Shown piece by piece: positions 1-5,476 of a stretch of 6,116 bases of DNA. Position 1 is the stretch's first letter. Each line of letters opens with the position of its first letter. The translations under genes were made by a program, and so were the position numbers. The notes beneath the pieces are model-generated. The model searched no databases. It saw nothing but the letters and a program-made list of their open reading frames with translations, and was not told the DNA's origin. The stretch comes from Bacteroidales bacterium (GTDB lineage Bacteria > Bacteroidota > Bacteroidia > Bacteroidales > UBA932), in assembly GCA_016281435.1 (NCBI GenBank), contig JAEEIQ010000104.1:1-6116 (forward strand), written 5' to 3'.

Positions 1-860
1 AGAAGACCTACGGCAAGGCCGAGGCCGCCTGGCGCATCGTCGCCATCACCGACGCGAAGAAGGGCGCGCTCAAGACCCTCGCCACCCAGGAGGGCTACAA
101 GACCTTCGTCGTGCCCGACAACGTGGGCGGCCGCTTCAGCGTCCTCACCCCGGTGGGCATCCTCCCGATCATCCTCGCCGGCTTCGACATGCGCGCCATG
201 CTGCGCGGCGCCGCCGCGGAGCGCGAGGCCCTGCTTGTCAAGTCCGAGGACAACCCGGCCGTGATGTATGCTGCCATGCGCAACCTCCTCTATGCCGAGC
301 TGGGCAAGAAGGTGGAGATCCTCGTGACCTTCAACCCCAAGCTCCAGTACCTGGGCGAATGGGGGAAGCAGCTCTACGGCGAGTCCGAGGGCAAGGACGG
401 CAAGGGCATCTTCCCGGCCTCCGTGGTGTGCACCACCGACCTCCATTCGATGGGACAGTTCATCCAGGAGGGCGAGCGCGTGATGTTCGAGACCACCGTG
501 ACCGTGATGAACGCGCACCGCGAGGTGATCGTGGGCACCGACGAGCAGAATCTCGACCAGCTCAACTACCTGGCCGGCCGCCATGTCGAGCACTGCAACA
601 AGATGGCGCAACTGGGTACCAAACTGGCCCACATCGACGGCGGCGTGCCGCAGATGGACATCTCCGTGGAGCGGCTGGACGAGGCTTCCCTCGGCGCGCT
701 GTTCTATTTCTTCGAGTTCGCCTGCGGCATCAGCGCCTATGTCCTGGGTATCAACCCGTTCAACCAGCCGGGCGTGGAGGCATACAAAAAGAATATGTTC
801 GCCCTGCTGCGCAAGCCGGGCTACGAGGCGCAGACCGAGGAGATCCTCAAGCGCATCTAG
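1..860 (+). CDS. pgi: Glucose-6-phosphate isomerase, C-terminal part (5' end outside window)
   Basis: Cytoplasmic glycolytic and gluconeogenic enzyme that interconverts glucose 6-phosphate and fructose 6-phosphate. The reading frame is open from base 3 to the TAG at 858-860, giving 285 residues. The family's short bacterial form is about 450 residues, so roughly the N-terminal third lies before the window. Visible family blocks in order: [15 protein letters not shown] (bases about 126-170), the sugar-phosphate site segment [12 protein letters not shown], the segment [19 protein letters not shown], and near the end [16 protein letters not shown]. The last fits the second PROSITE-type PGI signature, whose terminal lysine is catalytic. 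Codon use is strongly GC-rich, as expected for a chromosomal housekeeping gene in a high-GC host. It converges on the lipoprotein gene with 2 bp between stops. The family call is near certain; only the missing N-terminus limits it. Confidence 0.97.
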   Translation, partial: KTYGKAEAAWRIVAITDAKKGALKTLATQEGYKTFVVPDNVGGRFSVLTPVGILPIILAGFDMRAMLRGAAAEREALLVKSEDNPAVMYAAMRNLLYAELGKKVEILVTFNPKLQYLGEWGKQLYGESEGKDGKGIFPASVVCTTDLHSMGQFIQEGERVMFETTVTVMNAHREVIVGTDEQNLDQLNYLAGRHVEHCNKMAQLGTKLAHIDGGVPQMDISVERLDEASLGALFYFFEFACGISAYVLGINPFNQPGVEAYKKNMFALLRKPGYEAQTEEILKRI

Positions 861-862
861 GG

Positions 863-1936
863 TCAGTCCAGCCGATATTCCGTGGGGGCCTTGAGTCCGG
901 GTATTCCATAATACGCGGACACGAGGTCCCCTCGTATGTGGACGCGCCTGCCCAGCAGGCCGGGGTGGTCCTGGAGGTTGAGGGCTTCGCGGATGTCCCC
1001 GGCCTTGAGCTCGACGGACAGGCAGTAACCTGCCTCCGAGGTGCTCGCGCGCGTGCCCAGGACGAGGTTGGTGTTCTTGGTGAAGGGGGGCGCGAAGGAG
1101 ACCCTGCCGGTGCCCGTGGCCACGCCGACGATGTAGCCCCAGACCCAGACGCCCTTTTCGCCGTCGGGGGCGTGGAGGCGCGCCGTGGCCACGTCATAGG
1201 CGTTGCCGGGGTCACCCCCGCCCGGACCGCCCAGCACGAACTCTTCGGACAGCCAGGTCCGGGCGGTGTCCACCTGGATGGTGATGCCGCCGGACTTGGT
1301 ATCCACGTTGGCACCGAGCCGTACCGTGAGGATCTGCCGGGCTTCGAGGGTGCGCGTGAAGAGGGTCTGGACGAGGCCGCCGTCGTCCAGCAGCAGGGCC
1401 ACGGCGCCCGGGCGGAAGAACGCCGTGCGCGTCTCTGCGTAGCCGTAGGCGAGACTGCCTTCGGCGGCCTTGAGCTGCAGGGTTCCGGCCGGGAAGGCCT
1501 GGCGGAAGGATTCTCCGACTTCCAGACGCAGGCCGCTGTTGAGCTGGCTGCAGGCGAGCGTGACGTCTACGCTGGCACCGGATGCCACGCTGACGACCTG
1601 CGTGTCGCCCCATTGGGGCGCATCGAAGGCCGGCGCACTAAAGGGGCCGGAGACGGCTTTGACGGTGTAGGAGCCGGCCGGGACGGAGAGCTCGTCCGGG
1701 GCGTGGTCGTAGGTGCCCTCATAAAGGATTTTCCCGGAGGCGTCGGAGACGGTGAGCTGGAAACTCCCCAAGTCGGGGAGGGCTGCGGCGGAGCGCGTTG
1801 CGGTGGGGTAGGGGGCGTCGAGCGAGATGCGAAGGACGCCGGGGAGGTCCCGGTCGGGGCGGAAAAGGTCCCGGCAGGATGTGGGGACCAGCAGCAGGGC
1901 GGCCAGTGCCGCCAGGAGTCTGACGTAGGTTCTCAT
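863..1936 (-). CDS. Predicted lipoprotein with DUF4493-like and DUF6359-like domains
   Basis: A 357-residue envelope protein of unknown function. The N-terminus MRTYVRLLAALAALLLVPTSC is a signal peptide with a loose Bacteroidota-type lipobox ending at Cys21. The following CRDLFRPDRD has scattered acidic residues but is not a clean surface-export signal, so the final membrane face is open. Residues about 33-210 match my knowledge of DUF4493: a strand-rich module with FQLTVSDASGKIL, then PAGSYTVKAVSG, then a FDAPQWG segment and a conserved-type cysteine (LACSQLN). Residues about 247-357 look like DUF6359: WVWGYIVG at 264-271, NLVLGT, ALNLQDHPGLLGR, then YYGIPGLK close to the C-terminus. The ATG at 1936 follows an A-rich leader (AAAAAACAAACGCT), typical of Bacteroidota initiation. 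Proteins of this architecture are common in gut Bacteroidales and are often near surface or adhesin loci; no partner is visible here. Domain names are from memory, not a search. Confidence 0.88.
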   Translation of the reverse strand: MRTYVRLLAALAALLLVPTSCRDLFRPDRDLPGVLRISLDAPYPTATRSAAALPDLGSFQLTVSDASGKILYEGTYDHAPDELSVPAGSYTVKAVSGPFSAPAFDAPQWGDTQVVSVASGASVDVTLACSQLNSGLRLEVGESFRQAFPAGTLQLKAAEGSLAYGYAETRTAFFRPGAVALLLDDGGLVQTLFTRTLEARQILTVRLGANVDTKSGGITIQVDTARTWLSEEFVLGGPGGGDPGNAYDVATARLHAPDGEKGVWVWGYIVGVATGTGRVSFAPPFTKNTNLVLGTRASTSEAGYCLSVELKAGDIREALNLQDHPGLLGRRVHIRGDLVSAYYGIPGLKAPTEYRLD

Positions 1937-1990
1937 AGCGTTTGTTTTTTACCGCCCCAAGATGCGCAGAATTCCGGCACGCCTTGATAA

Positions 1991-2024
1991 GAAACGTATC
2001 ATTCTGCTGCCGGAAACGTAAAAA
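1991..2024 (-). promoter_or_regulatory. Possible Bacteroidota-type promoter for the lipoprotein gene
   Basis: On the minus strand TACGTTTC occurs at 1998-1991, one base off the Bacteroidota -7 consensus TAnnTTTG, with a T-rich stretch (TTTT at 2024-2021) about 21 bases further upstream in place of the -33 TTTG. The start codon is about 55 bases downstream. A second TACGTTTC lies at 2020-2013, 22 bases away, so either copy might serve. Both match the consensus imperfectly and the spacing is slightly long, so this is only a candidate. Confidence 0.25.
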
Positions 2025-2104
2025 GTACCTTTCTTTCGATCCTGTATCTCCTGGTTACTTCCTCCGGCCTGCTGCTCGTGGGAGCCGCCTTCCTTTTTTC
2101 ACCG

Positions 2105-2125
2105 GAATGCTGCTCGCAGGCAGGG
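2105..2125 (+). repeat. Diverged inverted copy of the 25-bp repeat
   Basis: This stretch starts GAATGCT and ends GCAGGCAGGG, with a shorter middle. The reverse complement of the two exact repeats at 2217 and 2346 also starts GAATGCT and ends ACAGGCAGGG. Similarity continues past the end: GATCCTTTTC here against GTCCTTTGAG next to the 2217 copy. The best reading is an older copy in opposite orientation with about 4 bases lost. Chance similarity of part of it cannot be excluded. Confidence 0.45.
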
Positions 2126-2216
2126 ATCCTTTTCATCGCACGCGCCACCACGCATCGCGGACTGCGTCACGCGCTGCTGACAGCGGCCCTGCCCGGGCAA
2201 AATGCTCCTCAAAGGA

Positions 2217-2241
2217 CCCTGCCTGTCTCGCTGTAGCATTC
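2217..2241. repeat. 25-bp direct repeat, copy 1
   Basis: Begins CCCTGCCTGTCTCG and ends CTGTAGCATTC, identical over 25 bases to the copy at 2346-2370, with starts 129 bp apart. The bases just before it also resemble those before copy 2: GGGCA, then ATG, then TCCTC, beginning at 2195. The repeated unit is therefore probably nearer 47-49 bp with a diverged left half. The repeat has no coding role that I can see. Confidence 0.85.
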
Positions 2242-2282
2242 TGGTCGGACGAAGGCACTTTCGGAGCGAAGCGACCGGGGGA

Positions 2283-2306
2283 GTCTGAGGGGAACGCCCC
2301 TCAGAC
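2283..2306. repeat. Perfect hairpin, 10-bp stem and 4-nt loop
   Basis: Arms GTCTGAGGGG (2283-2292) and CCCCTCAGAC (2297-2306) are exact reverse complements around the loop AACG. It lies between the two 25-bp repeat copies. No T tract follows on either strand, so it is not a classical intrinsic terminator, although it would fold strongly in RNA. Confidence 0.8.
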
Positions 2307-2319
2307 ATAGTGAAACGAC

Positions 2320-2348
2320 GGGGGCAGATGTCCTCGACATCTGCCCCC
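2320..2348. repeat. Perfect hairpin, 13-bp stem and 3-nt loop
   Basis: Arms GGGGGCAGATGTC (2320-2332) and GACATCTGCCCCC (2336-2348) are exact reverse complements around the loop CTC. The right arm overlaps the first 3 bases of repeat copy 2. In copy 1 the equivalent left sequence (2195-2216) keeps GGGCA...TCCTC but not the full palindrome. That suggests the hairpin is part of the repeat unit and has decayed in one copy. No T tract is adjacent. Confidence 0.82.
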
Positions 2349-2370
2349 TGCCTGTCTCGCTGTAGCATTC
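2346..2370. repeat. 25-bp direct repeat, copy 2
   Basis: Identical to 2217-2241 over 25 bases. Similarity stops at once on the right (CGGAT here, TGGTC after copy 1), so this edge is a sharp boundary of the repeat unit. On the left the unit runs into the 13-bp hairpin. Confidence 0.85.
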
Positions 2371-2400
2371 CGGATCAACAGCCTTTCCCCTTGCTTTCAG

Positions 2401-2431
2401 TCGGGGTGCGTCAGGGCCACTTTCTCACCCC
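2401..2431. repeat. 31-nt hairpin repeat A
   Basis: Starts TCGGGGTGCG and ends TCTCACCCC. GGGGTG (2403-2408) pairs with CACCCC (2426-2431), extended to 7 bp by C2402-G2432, with a 17-nt loop. Copy B at 2452 has the same length, ends and stem but a different centre. The two starts are 51 bp apart. Function unknown. Confidence 0.7.
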
Positions 2432-2451
2432 GTCCGTCGTTTTTCCAGCAA

Positions 2452-2482
2452 TCGGGGTGCGCAGGATCGCGATTCTCACCCC
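2452..2482. repeat. 31-nt hairpin repeat B
   Basis: Same ends as copy A (TCGGGGTGCG and TCTCACCCC) and the same 17-nt loop length, but the centre contains the 8-bp palindrome ATCGCGAT (2466-2473). The stem is GGGGTG 2454-2459 with CACCCC 2477-2482. It lies 75 bp downstream of the restriction gene's stop on the transcribed strand, so it could act in 3' end formation. No U run follows it, so that is only a possibility. Confidence 0.7.
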
Positions 2483-2557
2483 ACTTCGATAAATTTGGGC
2501 AGCGACCTGCTTTTCAAGTCCAGGCCGCCGGCCGGTGTCTTTTCTTTACATCCGCAG

Positions 2558-4051
2558 TCAGGTGTCCTTGAACAGGGCGTTGAGATTTTCGAGCTCGGTG
2601 AGGATAGCCTTTTCTTCGGACTCGGAAGAGAGGCCCTTTTCCGCATACCACCATTCACCCGTGCCGGTCCAGTAGGAGGAATCCACCGTCGGAAGGTCGG
2701 AATGGTCTTTCAGGGTGTCGGTGCCGGGAAGCTTTCGGATTCCGATCTCAAGGTGATCCTGATCGTTGCACCCCCATGTGAAGGAGACGAAGTATTTCCC
2801 CTTTCGCCGGACACCGACGCTTACCCACTCCCGCGTCCAGTCCGCATCCCTTTCGACGGGATAGTCCCGCCAGAGAGAGCCGCATCTCGCAACGTAGACG
2901 AACTCGGATCCGTCCAGTTTCGATGCCAGTTTCTCCATCATCCGCTTGCGTCGCATCTGACGGTCGGTCAGGCACAACTCCCGGAGCAGGGGAGAAAGGA
3001 GTTCATAGCTCTTCCCATAGATGTCGAGGGTGCGTTTCAGGGACAGTTGAGCGAACTCGATGCTTCCCTCCGGACTGTCCGGCAGGGAAGCCCCCAGGCG
3101 GGTTACGTTATGGAATTCCGGATAAAAGAGAAGTCCTTCTACATTCTTTTCATATACATCGTACGCGTCTTTGTCGCCCTTGGAGCGGTTGTCCTCGAAG
3201 GGGATGGCTGCGATATTCCCGATGCGGCCGATCCAATGGTTGCAGAAATCCCTGTAGATAGCACGGGGGCGTCCGCGTTCCGAAACCCAGTTCCTGGGAA
3301 TGATATGGTCGTAATCCCAAGGACGGTTGTGCTCCTCCCACATGTCTTCCCTTGCGGGATCGTACAGCGGGAAGTTTGTGTTGATATAAGAACGCTGCGC
3401 ATAAAGGAGCATCTCCTGTGCCGTGTAATTCCTTTCCCAGGAAGACATCCTGTCATAGAAGTCCCCCCAGGGGGCGTAGCCGTCGAGGCTCCAAGGGGTC
3501 CACTTCGGGTCATTCTTTTCGATCTTGATGAACCCTTCCATCTCTTCGGGAGAGTAGAGGGGGAGAGCGAGATTCCGTCCCAGGCACTCGGCAAGACCCT
3601 GGCGCAGAGACTGCGCATCACAGCCTTTGCTGATATGGGAGAAAACCGTTTCCGCAGCCTGCCTCTTGTCCAGACCGAACCAATGCAGGATCAAGGCGGC
3701 CGCACGGATCTCTTCCGGTGTTATCGCCATCTCCCCGTCCATATCCATGGCGGCCAGATACATTAGCAGGAGGAACACGTCGGGGGATCTGCGTGCGATG
3801 GACGTGCGGATAAAGGCCGGCATCCCGTCGCGCTCTCTGTCGTCCTTGTCAAAGACCGCAAGCCACGTATCAATCGTGCGCATGATCTCTTCGAGATGTT
3901 CGTAGATGCGGTCTATCTCGACTTTTGCCTCCTGCTTGCCTGCCAGGTCGCGGATTTGCCGGACGGAAAGGGAATTCCTGAGCCCTTTCCCGGGATCCAT
4001 TCTGGTCAGGGCAAGCCGGAAGGCCAGCATAACGAGTTTGGACGGCGACAT
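2558..4051 (-). CDS. GmrD half: DUF1524 HNH nuclease with C-terminal extension (frame continues upstream to 4168)
   Basis: Nuclease half of a GmrSD/BrxU-like type IV restriction protein, which cuts DNA carrying modified bases. The first ATG gives 497 residues, but the frame is open back to 4168 and the upstream codons read as real family sequence (FNRLNTGGTRISPDALNYSA). The ATG at 4051 is therefore probably not a natural start. The HNH (His-Me finger) core lies at residues about 247-291: YDHIIPRNW with the DH pair at 248-249, IGNIAAI, then DNRSKGD with Asn288 and Lys291. The segment before it (60-240) is helical and typical of the linker region of the family. The last 120 residues (WRDYPVERDADW to LFKDT) are rich in Trp and beta-prone, and I cannot assign them. 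The stop TGA is at 2560-2558. If translated alone, this half lacks the DUF262 NTPase part and should be inactive. Confidence 0.85.
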   Translation of the reverse strand: MSPSKLVMLAFRLALTRMDPGKGLRNSLSVRQIRDLAGKQEAKVEIDRIYEHLEEIMRTIDTWLAVFDKDDRERDGMPAFIRTSIARRSPDVFLLLMYLAAMDMDGEMAITPEEIRAAALILHWFGLDKRQAAETVFSHISKGCDAQSLRQGLAECLGRNLALPLYSPEEMEGFIKIEKNDPKWTPWSLDGYAPWGDFYDRMSSWERNYTAQEMLLYAQRSYINTNFPLYDPAREDMWEEHNRPWDYDHIIPRNWVSERGRPRAIYRDFCNHWIGRIGNIAAIPFEDNRSKGDKDAYDVYEKNVEGLLFYPEFHNVTRLGASLPDSPEGSIEFAQLSLKRTLDIYGKSYELLSPLLRELCLTDRQMRRKRMMEKLASKLDGSEFVYVARCGSLWRDYPVERDADWTREWVSVGVRRKGKYFVSFTWGCNDQDHLEIGIRKLPGTDTLKDHSDLPTVDSSYWTGTGEWWYAEKGLSSESEEKAILTELENLNALFKDT

Positions 4052-4155
4052 GTACCGGCTGGCGATCGAGTCATTCCTTTCCCGTATCCCGCCACAGTAG
4101 GCCTGGATGGCGGAGTAGTTGAGGGCATCCGGGGAGATCCTGGTCCCGCCCGTGT

Positions 4156-4977
4156 TCAGCCGGTTGAAAGGACCTCCATGGACGTGGCTTCGTTTGTCTT
4201 CTCCTTCCCCTCGGACTCCCGCTCCACGACGGTACGCGGAAGGATGTCGCAGTGGACCTTGTAACTGTCCAGCCTCTTGAAAACCGGATAAAACTTTTCC
4301 CTTATCAGTGAGAGGTCGGCTTCGTCAAGTTCCTTGAAGGGGAGTCCGCCATACCCGGCACAACTGTTCCGGACGTAATCGGAGAAAGAAGACGGGCTGT
4401 CCAGGGGCGCCTGCAGGAAGAAGTGAAGGGGGACCGGCCGGACCGCTTCTACGGGCCATGTCTGGCTGAGCGGAAGGGGATCCCTGTAAATGTTCGCCTT
4501 CGGTTTCCCGAATCTTTCCAGGGCGTCCCGCCGTTCCTGCGAAGACAGCGGGAAGCAGTCGTCGTTGTTCTTGAAGCCCCAGGGATGTGCTTTCGTGGTG
4601 GACTTGACCCAGAAGACGCGGGTGCTGTTACCGACGGTTTCGGGGCGGATGTCAAGCCAGAGCATGACCCCGGTGTCCCCGGAGCCGGAGAATCCTCTGG
4701 CGATGGCGTTGTACCGCTGCTGGCCGTCCATCAGGAAGAAGGTGCCGTCGGTGGCGGCGGAAAGAATGAACGAACCGAGCGGGCAACCTCTTAACATGGA
4801 ATCCCATAGAAGCTCCATTTGGCGGGGCTTCCATACCAGCCCGCGCTGCAGGTCGGGGATCTTTACCTCCGATCCCTGCCCGTTAGTCCATTTCGCAATC
4901 TCCCTAAGCGCATAGATGCGTGCGCGATTGTCGTTTTTTGTCTCTTCCATATCCGTTATGATTTCAGGTATGATCAT
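4156..4977 (-). CDS. GmrS half: DUF262 domain, prematurely terminated
   Basis: The N-terminal 273 residues of a GmrSD-type protein. DUF262 is a ParB-fold NTPase-like module that, in characterised GmrSD and BrxU proteins, supplies nucleotide-dependent control of the nuclease half. Visible motifs: IPDLQRGLVWK at 40-50 (the QRxxVW motif), LLWDSMLRGCPLGSFIL at 56-72, and MDGQQRYNAI at 83-92 with the diagnostic DGQQR at 84-88. The frame ends a few residues after TSMEV, exactly where the family's FNRLNTGG signature should follow; that signature is present one frame over. The ATG at 4977 is 4 bp after the exonuclease stop, fitting translational coupling; Met10 is an alternative start. The break falls inside the domain rather than at a domain border, so this is not a natural two-subunit GmrS/GmrD split. 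Confidence 0.87.
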   Translation of the reverse strand: MIIPEIITDMEETKNDNRARIYALREIAKWTNGQGSEVKIPDLQRGLVWKPRQMELLWDSMLRGCPLGSFILSAATDGTFFLMDGQQRYNAIARGFSGSGDTGVMLWLDIRPETVGNSTRVFWVKSTTKAHPWGFKNNDDCFPLSSQERRDALERFGKPKANIYRDPLPLSQTWPVEAVRPVPLHFFLQAPLDSPSSFSDYVRNSCAGYGGLPFKELDEADLSLIREKFYPVFKRLDSYKVHCDILPRTVVERESEGKEKTNEATSMEVLSTG

Positions 4978-4981
4978 GTTG

Positions 4982-5476
4982 TCAGAGTAATTTCATTGCA
5001 ATGCAGGCGCATGCCTCCGCATCTGCAAGGGCATGGTGGTGGTTCGTGAGGTCGTAGCCGCAGGCGGCGGCGACGGTCTGGAGCTGGTGATTGGGGAGCC
5101 TCCTTCCATAGAACCGTCTCGATGCCCACAGTGTGTCGTGGAATTCATAGTCCGGATAGTCCATCTGATAGACGCGGAACACCTGCCTGAGACAGCTCTC
5201 ATCAAAGGGGCTGTTGTGGGCGACCAGCGGCAACCCCTCGATAAGAGGCACTATCTTCTTCCAGACATAGGGAAAGACCGGTGCGTCCTCCGTGTCTTCC
5301 GGACCCAGGCCGTGGACCTGCCGGCAGAACCATTGGTAGTACTCCGGCTCTGGATGGATCAGACTGTAGAAGCGGTCCACAATCTCCCCGCCGCGTACGA
5401 CCACGACCCCCACGCTGCACACGCTGCTTGGACACTCGTTGGCCGTCTCGAAATCTATCGCCGCGAAATGTCTCAT
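4982..5476 (-). CDS. DEDDh-family 3'-5' exonuclease (DnaQ/epsilon-like)
   Basis: A single-domain exonuclease of 164 residues, expected to remove nucleotides from 3' ends using two metal ions. All five DEDDh residues are visible: Asp8 and Glu10 in IDFETAN (Exo I), Asp92 in AHNSPFDESCL (Exo II), and His147 with Asp152 in HHALADAEA (Exo III). FYSLIHPEP and VHGLGPEDTEDAP are the usual epsilon-like connecting segments. I chose the ATG at 5476 because it overlaps the WYL stop as ATGA and starts two residues before the first core strand; a GTG at 5494 would add six residues. It sits between a WYL regulator and a GmrSD gene, 4 bp before the latter. It may be a nuclease of the defence module or a repair-type exonuclease carried along. 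It is too small to be a polymerase subunit with extra domains. Substrate unknown. Confidence 0.92.
   Translation of the reverse strand: MRHFAAIDFETANECPSSVCSVGVVVVRGGEIVDRFYSLIHPEPEYYQWFCRQVHGLGPEDTEDAPVFPYVWKKIVPLIEGLPLVAHNSPFDESCLRQVFRVYQMDYPDYEFHDTLWASRRFYGRRLPNHQLQTVAAACGYDLTNHHHALADAEACACIAMKLL
5473..5476 (-). promoter_or_regulatory. ATGA start-stop overlap coupling WYL and exonuclease genes
   Basis: On the minus strand the exonuclease ATG (5476-5474) shares bases with the WYL gene's TGA (5475-5473). Such 4-base overlaps usually mean translational coupling within one transcript. No strong Shine-Dalgarno sequence precedes it, as is usual in Bacteroidota, so coupling by a terminating ribosome is the likely route. 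Confidence 0.75.

Larger units (their letters stand above)
1937..2557. other. 621-bp non-coding, repeat-rich spacer
   Basis: No credible gene was found. The open frames here are short, lack family resemblance, and are partly made of the repeats themselves (one minus frame reads MLQRDRQG twice because of the direct repeat). The stretch lies between the 3' end of the minus-strand restriction gene and the 5' end of the minus-strand lipoprotein gene. It would therefore be expected to contain the operon's transcript end and the lipoprotein promoter. It holds repeats and hairpins listed separately. I see no tRNA, no transposase, and no clear hairpin followed by a T run. Confidence 0.8.
2558..4977 (-). 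pseudogene. GmrSD-type modification-dependent restriction gene, split by a frameshift near 4168
   Basis: This entry covers the gene as it would read if intact. The DUF262 half (from ATG 4977) and the DUF1524 half sit in two frames. Frame 1 reads ...TSMEVLSTG and stops at 4156. Shifting back one base after the CTT codon (4170-4168) gives ...TSMEVLFNRLNTGGTRISPD, which is the conserved DUF262 C-terminal signature. That frame is open, without ATG, GTG or TTG starts before 4051, down to the stop at 2558. One missing T in the minus-strand run at 4169-4167 explains everything and would restore about 806 residues, a usual size for a fused GmrSD protein. Possible readings are a real inactivating mutation, a sequencing error, or recoding. 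No standard -1 slippery heptamer is visible. Confidence 0.85.

Noticed and set aside
359..1987. A 542-residue plus-strand open frame across the end of pgi and antisense to the lipoprotein gene
   Set aside because: It is a GC-rich shadow: its protein is Arg/Gly-rich and low in complexity, and both underlying genes have clear family matches in other frames.
2099..2368. An 89-residue minus-strand frame with MLQRDRQG twice
   Set aside because: The peptide repeat is just the 25-bp DNA repeat read in one frame; no other coding sign.
2401..2482. Minimal CRISPR array
   Set aside because: Only two units, the variable part lies inside the hairpin rather than between repeats, and no cas gene is in the window.
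2454..2482. Intrinsic terminator for the defence operon
   Set aside because: The stem is only 6 bp with a 17-nt loop, and no U run follows on the transcribed strand.
2495..3766. A 423-residue plus-strand open frame opposite the DUF1524 gene
   Set aside because: The opposite frame carries the HNH motif and family sequence; this frame shows no recognisable domain.
4051..4168. Separate natural GmrS and GmrD genes
   Set aside because: The split cuts through a conserved DUF262 motif that is still readable in the second frame, which has no start codon before 4051.
4160..4175. Programmed -1 ribosomal frameshift site
   Set aside because: No X XXY YYZ heptamer is present in the needed phase and no obvious downstream pseudoknot was seen; a one-base deletion is simpler. 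Not fully excluded.
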